The notes beneath the pieces were generated by a model. It was given only the letters and a program-made list of their open reading frames with translations. It was not told the origin of the DNA and did no database searches. A stretch of DNA of 64,000 nt from the NCBI RefSeq assembly GCF_902497875.1, contig NZ_CABVHY010000016.1, forward strand, positions 1 to 64,000, given 5' to 3'. The DNA comes from Pseudomonas fluorescens. GTDB lineage: Bacteria > Pseudomonadota > Gammaproteobacteria > Pseudomonadales > Pseudomonadaceae. Of the stretch, positions 46,513 through 57,574 are shown one piece after another. The translations under genes were made by a program, and so were the position numbers. Position 1 is the first letter of the stretch. Each line of letters starts with the position of its first letter.

Positions 46513-48426
46513 TCAGGCATCCAGCTCGGCCCAACGCTCGACCAGAGTTTCCAGTTCAGCCTGCAATTGCTCCAATTGAGCGATTACCGCCGCTGTTTGC
46601 GCGGCAGGACGCTGATAGAAGCCCGAATCAGCCATTTCAACCTCGACCGCGGCAATTTTCTGCTCTTTGGCTTCGATCTCGCCTGGCAAGCCTTCCAACT
46701 CGCGCTGCACCTTGTAGCTGAGCTTCTTCTTGGCCACCGGCGCTTCCTGAGCAGGCGCGGCAGCCACTGGCGCGACAACGGCGGAGGCCAGCTCGGCTTT
46801 GCCGGATTTGTTCTCGGTCACGCCCAGCAGGCGCGGCGAGCCGCCCTGACGAATCCAGTCCTGATAACCACCGACGTATTCACGGACCTTGCCCTCACCT
46901 TCGAAGACCAGGGTGCTGGTGACCACGTTGTCGAGGAATGCCCGGTCGTGGCTGACCATCAGCACAGTGCCTTTGAAGGTCAGCAAGACCTCTTCCAGCA
47001 GTTCGAGGGTTTCCACGTCGAGGTCGTTGGTCGGTTCGTCGAGTACCAGCAGGTTGGCTGGCTTGCTGAACAGTTTGGCCAGCAACAGACGAGCACGCTC
47101 GCCACCGGACAGCGCCTTGACCGGCGTGCGGGCACGCTGCGGGCTGAACAGGAAGTCGCCGAGGTAGCTCAGGACGTGGCGGCTCTGGCCGTCGATGTCG
47201 ATGAAGTCGCGGCCTTCGGCGACGTTGTCGATCACGGTCTTTTCCAGATCCAGCTGATGACGCAACTGGTCGAAGTAGGCCACGTCGATGCGAGTGCCCT
47301 CTTCGATCGTCCCGCTGGTCGGCTGCAAGCCGCTGAGCATCAGTTTCAGCAAGGTGGTCTTGCCGGTGCCGTTGGCGCCGAGCAGGCCGATACGGTCGCC
47401 GCGCTGCAGGACCATGGAGAAGTCCTTGATCAGGAACGGGCCGTCCGGATGAGCGAAGCTGACGTTCTCGAGGACCATGACTTGCTTGCCGGACTTGTCG
47501 GCGGTGTCCAGCAGGATATTGGCCTTGCCGGTGCGCTCGCGACGCTCGCTGCGCTCTACACGCAAAGCCTTCAAGGCGCGGACGCGGCCTTCGTTACGGG
47601 TGCGGCGGGCCTTGATGCCCTGGCGGATCCATACTTCTTCCTGGGCCAGGCGCTTGTCGAACAGGTTGTTGGCGGTCTCTTCGGCGGCCAGGGTGGCTTC
47701 CTTGTGCACCAGGAAGCTGGCGTAGTCGCCGTTCCAGTCGATCAGGCCGCCACGGTCCAGTTCAAGGATCCGGGTCGCCAGGTTCTGCAGGAAGGAACGG
47801 TCGTGCGTGATGAACAGCACCGCGCCCTGGAAATCCTTCAGCGCCTCTTCGAGCCAGGCGATCGCACCGATGTCCAGGTGGTTGGTTGGTTCGTCGAGCA
47901 GCAGCAGGTCCGGTTCAGACACCAGCGCCTGGGCCAGCAGGACCCGACGACGCCAGCCGCCGGACAACTCGGCGAGGGTCTTGTCGGCCGGCAGTTGCAG
48001 GCGGCTCAGGGTGCTGTCGACCAATTGCTGCAAACGCCAGCCGTCACGGGCTTCGAGGTCGTGCTGGACGTGCATCAGCTTGTCCAGGTCAGCATCGGTG
48101 ACGATATTCTGGCTCAGGTGGTGATATTGCGCGAGCAATTCACCGACACCGTCCAGGCCTTCGGCAACCACGTCGAACACGGTCCGCTCGTCGGCCAGTG
48201 GCAATTCTTGCGGCAATTCGCCGATCTTGAGCCCTGGCGCGCGCCAGACGGAGCCCTCATCGGGCTTCTGGTCACCTTTGACCAGCTTCATCATGCTGGA
48301 TTTGCCAGTGCCGTTGCGGCCGATGATGCACACCCGCTCACCACGGGCGATCTGCCAGGACACCTTGTCCAACAACGGCATAGCGCCGAAAGCAAGGGAC
48401 ACATCGCTGAATTTGAGCAGGGTCAT
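46513..48426 (-). CDS. uup: ABC-F family ATPase Uup
   Basis: The 637-residue protein has two ABC ATPase domains without membrane segments. The first has Walker A GRNGTGKSS and signature LSGGWRRRVLLAQAL; the second has LGANGTGKTT and LSGGERARLLLAKLF, with LVLDEPTNDLD. The linker (about 240-310) is the ABC-F P-site tRNA motif region. A C-terminal coiled coil (about 560-637; VQRELEGLPGEIEAKEQKIA) identifies Uup rather than EttA. ABC-F proteins act on ribosomes; Uup also affects excision of transposons in E. coli. The ATG at 48426 has GGAG upstream. It is divergent from slt. Confidence 0.92.
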   Translation of the reverse strand: MTLLKFSDVSLAFGAMPLLDKVSWQIARGERVCIIGRNGTGKSSMMKLVKGDQKPDEGSVWRAPGLKIGELPQELPLADERTVFDVVAEGLDGVGELLAQYHHLSQNIVTDADLDKLMHVQHDLEARDGWRLQQLVDSTLSRLQLPADKTLAELSGGWRRRVLLAQALVSEPDLLLLDEPTNHLDIGAIAWLEEALKDFQGAVLFITHDRSFLQNLATRILELDRGGLIDWNGDYASFLVHKEATLAAEETANNLFDKRLAQEEVWIRQGIKARRTRNEGRVRALKALRVERSERRERTGKANILLDTADKSGKQVMVLENVSFAHPDGPFLIKDFSMVLQRGDRIGLLGANGTGKTTLLKLMLSGLQPTSGTIEEGTRIDVAYFDQLRHQLDLEKTVIDNVAEGRDFIDIDGQSRHVLSYLGDFLFSPQRARTPVKALSGGERARLLLAKLFSKPANLLVLDEPTNDLDVETLELLEEVLLTFKGTVLMVSHDRAFLDNVVTSTLVFEGEGKVREYVGGYQDWIRQGGSPRLLGVTENKSGKAELASAVVAPVAAAPAQEAPVAKKKLSYKVQRELEGLPGEIEAKEQKIAAVEVEMADSGFYQRPAAQTAAVIAQLEQLQAELETLVERWAELDA

Positions 48427-48638
48427 GAGCTTCTCCAAAAACCGGGGGCGCATTCTACCTGAATCGGGGCCTAATAAGGCCGGCAATTTCAACTTCGAAG
48501 CACCCTGAACAACATTTACCCGGAACTTGTACCGGCAAGCTGGCAAAGCTTTCGCCGGCTGCTGGCAAAAGGCTAAGCTACAGCTAATCAGTGTCGACAT
48601 CGTCGGCACTCGTCACGTTTTCTCTGCCCGGACGTATC

Positions 48639-50567
48639 ATGCGCAGCCGCATTTTCAACTTTTTATCCTGTTTAATTCTTTCTGCCAGTGCCGTTCAATC
48701 CGTCCAGGCTGCAGACCTGTCTCAACAACGCCAGTATTACGATGAAGCCAAGCGCGCCCTGGCCAAGGGTGATTCAGGCCCGTATATGCGTTACAGCCAG
48801 GCATTGCGCGATTACCCGCTGGAACCCTACCTGGCCTACGACGAGCTGACCTACCGGTTGAAATCCGCCAGCAACGCCGAGATCGAGAAGTTTCTCGCCG
48901 AGCACGGTGACCTGCCGCAAGCCAACTGGATGAAACTGCGCTGGTTACGCTGGCTGGCCGAGCGCGGCGACTGGCAACCGTTCGTCAAATACTATGACCC
49001 CAAGCTGAATTTCACCGAACTGGACTGTTTGTATGGCCAGTATCAGCTGGGCCACAACCTCAAGGCCCAAGGTTACGCCAACACTGAAAAACTCTGGCTG
49101 ACCGGCAAAAGCCAGCCCGAAGCCTGCGACGCCTTGTTCGCCCAGTGGGCCGCCGAAGGCCAGTTGACCGAGCAAAAACGCTGGCAACGCGCCAAGCTGG
49201 CCGCCGACGCCCGCAACTACCCACTGGCCAACAACCTGGTCAACGGCCTGCGCACCCTCGCCCCCCAGGGCCGGTTGCTGATAGACGTCGCCCAGAAACC
49301 GCAATTGCTCGACCAGCCGTCACGCTTCACCCCGGCCAACGAAGCCATGTCCGACGTGGTCGGCCTCGGCCTGCGACGCCTGGCCCGGCAGGACCCGGAG
49401 AAAGCGTTAGCCTTGCTCGACGGCTATGCCAGCAGCATGCACTTCTCCCGTGACGAAAAAGTGGCAATTGCCCGGGAAATCGGCCTGACCCTGGCCCGCC
49501 GGTTCGACAGCCGCGCGCTGGACGTAATGACCAAATACGATCCGGAGCTGCGTGACAACACCGTCTCCGAGTGGCGTCTGCGTCTATTGTTGCGCCTGGC
49601 GCGCTGGGACGATGCCTATCAACTGACCCGCAGACTGCCCCAGGACCTGGCCACCACCAACCGCTGGCGTTACTGGCAGGCGCGCAGCCTGGAACTCGCG
49701 CAGCCGCAGAACCCGGAGGCGCAGGTGCTCTATAAAGGCCTGGCCCGGGAACGGGATTTTTACGGCTTCCTGGCCGCCGACCGCACTCAGTCGCCCTACC
49801 ACCTGAACAACTCGCCACTGGTGCTTAGCCAGCAGTTGATCAACAAGGTGCGCAACACCCCAGGCGTGCGTCGCGCCCTGGAATTCCATGCCCGCGGGCA
49901 AATCGTCGATGGCCGCCGCGAGTGGTATCACGTCAGCCGGCACTTCAACCGCGACGAAATGGTTGCCCAGGCCAAACTGGCCTACGACTTGAAATGGTAC
50001 TTCCCGGCGATCCGCACCATCAGCCAGGCTAAATACTGGGATGACCTGGACATCCGCTTCCCGATGGCCCACCGCGAGACCCTGGTTCGCGAAGCCAAGG
50101 TACGTGGCCTGCACTCCAGCTGGGTGTTCGCCATCACCCGCCAGGAAAGCGCCTTCATGGCCGACGCCCGCTCCGGCGTCGGCGCCACCGGCCTGATGCA
50201 ACTGATGCCCGGCACCGCCAAGGAAACCGCGCGCAAATTCAGCATTCCCCTGGCCTCGCCGCAGCAGGTGCTGGATCCGGATAAAAACATCCAGCTCGGC
50301 GCCGCCTACCTGAGCCAGGTCCACAGCCAGTTCAACGGCAACCGCGTGCTCGCCTCCGCCGCCTACAACGCCGGCCCCGGCCGCGTACGCCAATGGCTGC
50401 GCGGAGCCGATCATCTGAGCTTCGACGTATGGGTCGAAAGCATCCCCTTCGACGAAACCCGCCAGTACGTGCAGAACGTATTGTCCTACTCGGTGATCTA
50501 CGGCCAGAAACTCAACGCCCCACAACCGCTGGTGGACTGGCATGAGCGGTATTTTGATGATCAATGA
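48639..50567 (+). CDS. slt: Soluble lytic murein transglycosylase Slt
   Basis: The 642-residue periplasmic enzyme cleaves peptidoglycan to 1,6-anhydro products. The signal peptide (about 1-24) ends SVQA before ADLSQQRQYYDEAKRAL. The N-terminal 450 residues form the superhelical U and L domains. The C-terminal lysozyme-like domain has the catalytic Glu503 in ITRQESAFMADARS, GATGLMQLMPGTAK and AYNAGPGRVRQWL. The ATG at 48639 gives a clean signal peptide; the frame is open 48 bases further upstream. Its products are substrates for NagZ, encoded at 33345. Confidence 0.95.
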   Translation: MRSRIFNFLSCLILSASAVQSVQAADLSQQRQYYDEAKRALAKGDSGPYMRYSQALRDYPLEPYLAYDELTYRLKSASNAEIEKFLAEHGDLPQANWMKLRWLRWLAERGDWQPFVKYYDPKLNFTELDCLYGQYQLGHNLKAQGYANTEKLWLTGKSQPEACDALFAQWAAEGQLTEQKRWQRAKLAADARNYPLANNLVNGLRTLAPQGRLLIDVAQKPQLLDQPSRFTPANEAMSDVVGLGLRRLARQDPEKALALLDGYASSMHFSRDEKVAIAREIGLTLARRFDSRALDVMTKYDPELRDNTVSEWRLRLLLRLARWDDAYQLTRRLPQDLATTNRWRYWQARSLELAQPQNPEAQVLYKGLARERDFYGFLAADRTQSPYHLNNSPLVLSQQLINKVRNTPGVRRALEFHARGQIVDGRREWYHVSRHFNRDEMVAQAKLAYDLKWYFPAIRTISQAKYWDDLDIRFPMAHRETLVREAKVRGLHSSWVFAITRQESAFMADARSGVGATGLMQLMPGTAKETARKFSIPLASPQQVLDPDKNIQLGAAYLSQVHSQFNGNRVLASAAYNAGPGRVRQWLRGADHLSFDVWVESIPFDETRQYVQNVLSYSVIYGQKLNAPQPLVDWHERYFDDQ

Positions 50568-50583
50568 GGGCAATGCCGGCTAT

Positions 50584-50704
50584 GTAGGAGCTGCCGCAGG
50601 CTGCGATCTTTTGATCGTGCTTTGAATCGTTAATTAAAAATGCCCGTATCGAGAGATGCGGGCATTTTTGTTCGGCGAACGAAGATCAAAAGATCGCAGC
50701 CTGC
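50584..50704. repeat. REP doublet flanking the slt terminator and entering the fic gene
   Basis: The canonical copy GTAGGAGCTGCCGCAGGCTG (from 50584) and an inverse partial copy (GATCAAAAGATCGCAGCC, 50684-50704) flank the terminator at 50636. The second copy overlaps the 3' end of the fic gene and contains its stop codon. Confidence 0.87.
50636..50669. terminator. Terminator between slt and fic
   Basis: AAAAATGCCCG / CGGGCATTTTT with inner TATC-GAGA-GATG pairing. A- and T-runs on both sides fit the two convergent genes. Confidence 0.92.
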
Positions 50705-51708
50705 TTCCCGCGCTCGGTCAATCGGTACCTTTGAACAGGACTATTGGGAGAGCCCGGGTGAGTCATTTCAATCAACCCGGCAACCAGTGCCGGCTTGAGA
50801 TAGTTGGCCCGGAAAGTTGCCTTATGGGCCAATCCCACCTCTGCCATCAACTCGTTAACCTTCAGCGCGGAACTACCATCAAGCACCCGCAGCAGTCGCG
50901 CTACTTGGTCGGTTACTTGGTCGGTTACTTGGTCGGTTGCAGGTTCGCTACGCGCAGCCTCTTCAAGAGCGATGCTTAACGCCTGCAACATGAATTCAAC
51001 AAAAGGCGTCGCTTCGGCCCGTTGATCGGCAGCCGACAGCGCTGCGTAATAATCGTCCTGTTGGGCGCGAATCACCGCCTCAACCGGCAAATAGGCCAGA
51101 ACCGGGCGCCACTGACTGAGTATCAAGGTTTGCCAGAGACGGCCCATCCGACCGTTGCCGTCAGCGAACGGATGAATGAACTCGAATTCGTAATGGAATA
51201 CGCAGCTGATGATCAACGGATGCCAGTCAGAACTTCCAAGCCACTCGAGCAAGTCGTCAATCAACTGCGCCACGCGACTCGGCGGCGGAGCCATATGGAT
51301 CAACTGCTCGCCACGATAGATGCCCACCCCCGCCTGACGAAATCTCCCTGCATCATCGATCAAGCCCTGCATCAACAGCTCATGGGCCCGCAGCAGATCG
51401 ACCCGAGCGCTCGACCGCCATCCTGGCATAGCCTCATATGCGGCAAAGGCATTGCGCACTTCCTGGATTTCCCTGGGCAAACCGAGCACGCGCTGACCTG
51501 CCAGGACTGCTGTCACTTGTTCCACACTGAGGGTGTTGTTCTCGATCGCCAATGAGGCCTGAATCGTCCGAATCCGGTTGCCACGGCGTAGCTGAGGAGT
51601 CTGCCGTGTATCGTCCACGGCCGAAAGCTGACCGATCTGCTCGCTGATCTCGGCGATCAACGCAAGCATCCTGGTGGTCAGGGTCAACGGTGGCTGATAA
51701 CGGCTCAT
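50686..51708 (-). CDS. Fic domain protein (probable autoinhibited class II AMP transferase)
   Basis: The 340-residue protein has a Fic_N-type N-terminal region with the inhibitory helix motif [ST]xxxE[GN] (Ser52-Leu-Ala-Ile-Glu56-Asn57). It has a complete active-site motif HPFADGNGR with catalytic His179 and a C-terminal winged helix preceded by a DQVTDQVTDQV repeat (258-270). Fic enzymes usually AMPylate target proteins; the target is unknown and no partner gene is adjacent. The ATG at 51708 is preferred (GGATGAGGAT just upstream) over 51741. The last codons and stop lie in a REP element. It is likely accessory: it sits between slt and the ABC exporter, both flanked by REPs. Confidence 0.9.
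   Translation of the reverse strand: MSRYQPPLTLTTRMLALIAEISEQIGQLSAVDDTRQTPQLRRGNRIRTIQASLAIENNTLSVEQVTAVLAGQRVLGLPREIQEVRNAFAAYEAMPGWRSSARVDLLRAHELLMQGLIDDAGRFRQAGVGIYRGEQLIHMAPPPSRVAQLIDDLLEWLGSSDWHPLIISCVFHYEFEFIHPFADGNGRMGRLWQTLILSQWRPVLAYLPVEAVIRAQQDDYYAALSAADQRAEATPFVEFMLQALSIALEEAARSEPATDQVTDQVTDQVARLLRVLDGSSALKVNELMAEVGLAHKATFRANYLKPALVAGLIEMTHPGSPNSPVQRYRLTERGKQAAIF
50902..50937. repeat. Three perfect 12-bp tandem repeats inside fic
   Basis: TACTTGGTCGGT is repeated three times without mismatch and encodes the in-frame TDQV repeat. Copy-number changes would keep the reading frame. Confidence 0.95.
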
Positions 51709-51814
51709 ATCCTCATCCAGGCATGTAACACAGGTCGACATAGTGCCCTAACGCGGCGGTGTTCAGCAGCCCTCTTGATACTCGTGGCTTGTTTCGATCT
51801 TTGCTGCGGGCCTG

Positions 51815-51839
51815 AAAAGATCGCAGCCTGCGGCAGCTC

Positions 51840-51843
<4 letters not shown>
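51815..51843. repeat. Single REP element at the 3' end of the ABC exporter gene
   Basis: AAAAGATCGCAGCCTGCGGC plus AGCTCCTAC. Its outer CTA is the stop codon (TAG) of the exporter gene. Confidence 0.9.
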
Positions 51844-53618
<1,775 letters not shown>

Positions 53619-53886
53619 GAAAACCATCCAAAAGCACCACCGAAAGGGATAAGTGCAGCCAAGCCTACACCCGCTCATCGGCTGAAACGCTGTAAATCAG
53701 AATGAGTGAGGTTAAATATGACCTCTGACACTAGAACCTAGATGTTATTGGTCTAAAGTTCGGGTGGAAGTTTGTAGTTATATCTGGTGGACTGGTGATA
53801 CCGCTTTGCTGCCCCGCAGGGAACTGTCACAGCGTGGTCACCTGGCGGCTTTATAGTAAGAACACAACCTGATGAGGAGACAGGCC

Positions 53887-54066
53887 ATGTCCTTGCAACA
53901 CAGTAGCGATGACAAGATTGAAGTGATCCGCACCCAGCCAGACCAATCTCTGGGATGCTCCATTATCGACGCTCAAGGGCGCGAAGTACCGATCACTGAA
54001 GGCATGATCCAGGAAGCTTGCCGCGAACTGGAACAGCGATTGGTCAAACCTGCGAAGCAAGACTGA
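53887..54066 (+). CDS. Small conserved Pseudomonas protein (PA1571-like)
   Basis: The 59-residue protein (SLQHSSDDKIEVIRTQPDQS; REVPITEGMIQEACRELEQR) has GAGGAG before its ATG at 53887, a plausible promoter upstream, and its own terminator, so it looks like a real small gene. It resembles the conserved Pseudomonas PA1571-type family, named from memory. There is a beta-rich start and a C-terminal helix. The function is unknown. Confidence 0.82.
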   Translation: MSLQHSSDDKIEVIRTQPDQSLGCSIIDAQGREVPITEGMIQEACRELEQRLVKPAKQD

Positions 54067-54089
54067 CAAATAGCCTCAACTCTTCTTGT

Positions 54090-54114
54090 ACCCGGCTTTG
54101 AGGCCGGGTTTTTT
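54090..54114 (+). terminator. Terminator of the PA1571-like gene
   Basis: CCCGGC-TTTGAG-GCCGGG stem-loop followed by six T, 24 bases after the stop codon. Confidence 0.9.
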
Positions 54115-54143
54115 ATGGGTGTTTTTTGAGGGTCGCTGCGCGA

Positions 54144-54241
54144 CCCATCGCGAGCAAGCTCGCTCCCACAGGGGACCGCGTCAGGCATACATTTTGTGTG
54201 CGCCACAAATCCAATGTGGGAGCGAGCTTGCTCGCGATGGG
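54144..54241. repeat. REP doublet (TCGCGAGCAAGCTCGCTCCC family), inverted
   Basis: Two perfect inverted arms (CCATCGCGAGCAAGCTCGCT and its inverse) enclose about 40 bases and end seven bases before the pdxB stop codon. Confidence 0.92.
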
Positions 54242-54247
54242 GCCAAC

Positions 54248-55396
54248 TCAGTCCTGAATGGACACCGCCCCAAGCGCCGCCACAATCTGCCGCAATGCCG
54301 GCGAATCACCCTCGATGCGCACTTTCAACCCATCAATCTCCCGCCGCTGCGGATAATGCTTGCGCAAGACATCGAACGCGGTGCGCTGCTCTTGCACAGT
54401 GCCCACCAGGCTACGACGGAAGTCTGCATCATCACGGCGCGGGTCGTAGACGCCACGGCACAACATGGCCAATGCCCAGGCCGGATCGCTGTCGGCATTC
54501 AGGCAGACTTCAGCCAGCCACGGCGCGGGCAACAGATCATCGAGGCTGACCTGAGGCAGCCGGCCCTGGAATGTGCAAAACGCCTGATAGATCTGCGCCG
54601 TGCCGCGCTGTTTGCCGTCAAGGCTGTAACCGGCGATATGCGGCGTTGCGATCACGCACAGATCCGCCAGCGCCACATCGACCTGCGGCTCGCCCTCCCA
54701 GACATCCAGCACCGCTTGCAGGTCTTCGCGCTGCAACAGCACTTCGCGCAGCGCGGCGTTATCCACCACCGGGCCACGACTGGCATTGAGCAACCAGGTG
54801 CCGGGCTTGAGCTGGTTCAAACGGTCTTTATCGAACAAGTGCCAGGTGGGTTGGTCGCCGGATTTACTCAGTGGCGTGTGCAGACTGATGACGTCGCACT
54901 GCTCGATGATTTGCTCCAGGCTGACATAGCCCTCGCCATTTACCGCCTGGAGTGGCGGGTCACAGACCAGCACGTTCCAGCCCAGGGCGCGCAGCACCTT
55001 GATCAGCCGTGCGCCCACTTCACCGGCACCGACCACCCCATAAGTGCGCTGAGTGAGGTCGGCACCTTCGATTTCTGCCAGGGTCAGGAGACTGCCGAGC
55101 ACATAGTCAACCACCCCACGGGCATTACACCCGGGAGCGCTCGACCAGCTGATGCCAGCCTGCTCAAAGTAATCGAGATCCAGGTGATCGGTACCAATGG
55201 TGCAGGTGCCAACAAACCGCACCTGGCTGCCTTCGAGCAATGCGCGGTCGACGTTGGTCACCGAGCGCACCAGCAGCACATCGGCGTCCTCGATGGCGGC
55301 ACGGTCGATGGAGCGGCCGGGGAGACGGCGGATCTCACCTAAACCGGCAAAGAAGTCATCGAGCAAGGGGATATTTTCGTCGGCAACAATCAACAT
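54248..55396 (-). CDS. pdxB: Erythronate-4-phosphate dehydrogenase PdxB
   Basis: PdxB oxidises 4-phosphoerythronate in pyridoxal 5'-phosphate biosynthesis. The 382-residue D-2-hydroxyacid dehydrogenase starts at the ATG at 55396 with AAGGAG upstream. It has the NAD motif YGVVGAGEVGARLIKVLRAL and catalytic Arg (NASRGPVVD), Glu (LDVWEGEP) and His (IATPHIAGYS). A C-terminal dimerisation domain (about 290-382) distinguishes PdxB from related enzymes. It is monocistronic between two REP doublets. Confidence 0.96.
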   Translation of the reverse strand: MLIVADENIPLLDDFFAGLGEIRRLPGRSIDRAAIEDADVLLVRSVTNVDRALLEGSQVRFVGTCTIGTDHLDLDYFEQAGISWSSAPGCNARGVVDYVLGSLLTLAEIEGADLTQRTYGVVGAGEVGARLIKVLRALGWNVLVCDPPLQAVNGEGYVSLEQIIEQCDVISLHTPLSKSGDQPTWHLFDKDRLNQLKPGTWLLNASRGPVVDNAALREVLLQREDLQAVLDVWEGEPQVDVALADLCVIATPHIAGYSLDGKQRGTAQIYQAFCTFQGRLPQVSLDDLLPAPWLAEVCLNADSDPAWALAMLCRGVYDPRRDDADFRRSLVGTVQEQRTAFDVLRKHYPQRREIDGLKVRIEGDSPALRQIVAALGAVSIQD

Positions 55397-55704
55397 GGCA
55401 GGCTCCTTTCGCGGAGCCGCAGTATAAGCGCACATGGCACCGCGTAGGAGCTGCCACAGGCTGCGATCTTTTGACTTTAATTGGCTGCTCAATCGAGCAA
55501 GGACTCACAAGAGCTGAAGATCAAAAGATCGCAGCCTGCGGCAGCTCCTACAAGGGTGGCATACAACCGATCAATCCCGGGGTTACAGGGATCGGTGCCA
55601 AGGGCGGCAGTTTACAAATCCCCAACACGGGAATTTTCCTGACCGTTGCGTCAAGGCGTAGAATGCGCCGCCTTTGCGCATCAAATACTCTGGACGTTTC
55701 GCTT
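55397..55704. other. Intergenic region between pdxB and the MATE pump gene
   Basis: Apart from the REP doublet at 55444-55552, this holds about 150 bases before the divergent MATE gene. The stretch around 55560-55700 is the likely promoter region; no clear -10/-35 pair or operator stood out. Confidence 0.5.
55444..55552. repeat. REP doublet (GTAGGAGCTGCC family), inverted
   Basis: Copies GTAGGAGCTGCCACAGGCTG and the inverse GATCGCAGCCTGCGGCAGCT flank about 45 bases; the arms differ by one base in the core. Confidence 0.9.
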
Positions 55705-57111
55705 GTGAATTCCGTGACTGACCCTGCCGCTACTTCCCTCAACCGCCCTGCCCGGGTTCGCCTGGAGTTGCGTAACCTGCTCAACCTGGCCCTGCCGATC
55801 ATGATTGCGCAGCTGGCGACCACCGCCATGGGCTTTGTCGATGCGGTGATGGCCGGGCGGGTCGGGCCGGGAGATCTGGCGGCGGTGGCGTTGGGCAACT
55901 CGATCTGGGTGCCGGTTTTTCTGTTGATGACCGGCACACTGCTGGCCACCACCCCTAAAGTCGCGCAACGCTTCGGTGCCGGCACTCACGGCGAGATCGG
56001 CCCGATTGTGCGCCAGGCGTTGTGGCTGGCCCTGGTGGTCGGCTTGCTGGCGACGCTGATCCTGTTCAATGCCGAGCCGATTCTGCAGGTGATGAAGGTC
56101 GACCCCGAACTGATCGGCCCCTGCATGGAATATCTGCGCGGGATCGCCAGCGGTTTTCCGGCCGTCGCGCTGTACCATGTGCTGCGTTGCTTCAGCGATG
56201 GAATGGGCCGCACCCGTCCGAGCATGGTCCTGGGCCTGTGCGGGCTGGCGCTGAATATTCCGCTGAACTACGTCTTCATCTATGGGCATTTCGGCGTGCC
56301 GGCCATGGGGGGTGTCGGCTGCGGCTGGGCCACGGCGATCGTGATGTGGGTGATGATGCTCGGCATGGCCGGCTGGACTCGCTGGGCGCCGGCCTATCAA
56401 TCGAGTCAGCTGTTCAGCCGTTTCGATCTGCCGCAATGGGCGGTGATCAAACGCCTGCTGAGCATAGGCCTGCCGATCGGCATCGCGGTGTTCGCCGAGT
56501 CGAGCATTTTCGCGGTGATTGCCCTGTTGATCGGCAGCCTCGGCGCCACCGTGGTCGCCGGGCACCAGATCGCCCTGAACTTCAGTTCGCTGGTGTTTAT
56601 GATCCCCTACTCACTGGGGATGGCCGTGACCGTGCGAGTCGGCCAGGCACTGGGCCGTGAACAGCCGCGCGAAGCGCGTTTTGCCGCGGGAGTCGGAATG
56701 GGTACGGCGCTGGCTTATGCCTGTATCTCGGCGAGCATGATGCTGTTGCTGCGCGAGCACATCGCGACCATCTACACCGCCGACCCGAGGGTGATTCAAG
56801 TGGCATCGATGCTGATCATCTACTCGGCACTGTTCCAGTTTTCGGATGCGATTCAGGTGACCGCGGCCGGCGCCTTGCGCGGTTATCAGGACACCCGGGT
56901 GACGATGATCCTGACGCTGTTCGCCTACTGGGGGATTGGCTTGCCGGTGGGTTACGCCCTGGGCCTGACCGACTGGCTCGGCACGCCCAGCGGCCCGAGC
57001 GGGCTGTGGCAGGGGTTGATCGTCGGCTTGAGTTGCGCGGCGCTGATGCTATCGATCCGCCTGACGCGCAGCGCACGCAAGCGAATCCGCATCAGCCGTT
57101 CGGCGGATTAA
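55705..57111 (+). CDS. pmpM: MATE family multidrug efflux pump (PmpM-like)
   Basis: The 468-residue protein has 12 predicted transmembrane helices in two MatE halves. The first helix block LALPIMIAQLATTAMGFVDA and the second-half GLPIGIAVFAESSIFAVIAL closely match PmpM of P. aeruginosa (PA1361), a proton-coupled pump for fluoroquinolones and cationic biocides. Conserved MATE residues include VMAGR and the C-terminal QGLIVGLSCAALML. The GTG at 55705 is chosen, with a second GTG at 55714; neither has a strong SD, and the open frame further upstream crosses a REP. Its 3' end overlaps the convergent tusA by 4 bases. Confidence 0.92.
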   Translation: MNSVTDPAATSLNRPARVRLELRNLLNLALPIMIAQLATTAMGFVDAVMAGRVGPGDLAAVALGNSIWVPVFLLMTGTLLATTPKVAQRFGAGTHGEIGPIVRQALWLALVVGLLATLILFNAEPILQVMKVDPELIGPCMEYLRGIASGFPAVALYHVLRCFSDGMGRTRPSMVLGLCGLALNIPLNYVFIYGHFGVPAMGGVGCGWATAIVMWVMMLGMAGWTRWAPAYQSSQLFSRFDLPQWAVIKRLLSIGLPIGIAVFAESSIFAVIALLIGSLGATVVAGHQIALNFSSLVFMIPYSLGMAVTVRVGQALGREQPREARFAAGVGMGTALAYACISASMMLLLREHIATIYTADPRVIQVASMLIIYSALFQFSDAIQVTAAGALRGYQDTRVTMILTLFAYWGIGLPVGYALGLTDWLGTPSGPSGLWQGLIVGLSCAALMLSIRLTRSARKRIRISRSAD

Positions 57112-57359
57112 ACCAGCTTCTTGCGAATCCAGTAGAGGTAGGTGCCTGCCTCTTCATGCTGCCCGACCAGTTCATGGTCGAGAAACACACAGAACTTCGG
57201 GATATCGCGGCGGGTCGAGGGGTCGGTGGCGATCACCTTGAGCAAGCCACCGGGCTCCAGATCACGGATGTGCTGGTGCAGCATCATCACCGGCTCCGGG
57301 CAATTGAGGCCAGTGGCGTCGAGGGTCCCGTCGACAGGGGTATCGATCATTTCACTCAT
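57108..57359 (-). CDS. tusA: Sulfurtransferase TusA
   Basis: TusA carries sulfur as a cysteine persulfide, in tRNA 2-thiouridine and other sulfur-transfer pathways. The 83-residue protein has the TusA signature LNCPEPVMMLHQHIRDLEPG with the active Cys in CPEP and a beta-alpha fold. The ATG at 57359 is used; an internal ATG at 57350 is possible. It is convergent with the MATE gene and shares 4 bases with it. The order MATE-tusA-rlmM-acnA agrees in part with PA1564-PA1562. Confidence 0.95.
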   Translation of the reverse strand: MSEMIDTPVDGTLDATGLNCPEPVMMLHQHIRDLEPGGLLKVIATDPSTRRDIPKFCVFLDHELVGQHEEAGTYLYWIRKKLV

Positions 57360-57404
57360 ACTTCACTCCTGAAACTTGCCGGCATTGTCGCGCATTGCCG
57401 GGTA

Positions 57405-57547
57405 TGTGGCGAGGGAGCTTGCTCCCGCTGGGTCGCGAAACGGCCCCAATTCTGGTTATGCGGTCTATCAGAAGATCTCGGCGGCTGGTTTTAGGGCTGC
57501 TGCGCCCGAGCGCGGACCGGCCCGCGGGAGCAAGCTCCCTCGCCACA
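57405..57547. repeat. Long inverted-repeat REP doublet (TGTGGCGAGGGAGC type)
   Basis: Arms TGTGGCGAGGGAGCTTGCTC and its inverse (ending 57547) flank about 90 bases that include a further weak dyad. It is related to the palindrome at 37823. Confidence 0.9.
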
Positions 57548-57574
57548 CAAGCCCCACATATTAATTCGTGTGAT

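Noticed and set aside
46498..48462. A 654-codon plus-strand frame opposite uup
   Set aside because: It begins inside a terminator region and mirrors the ABC-F gene; rejected as non-coding.
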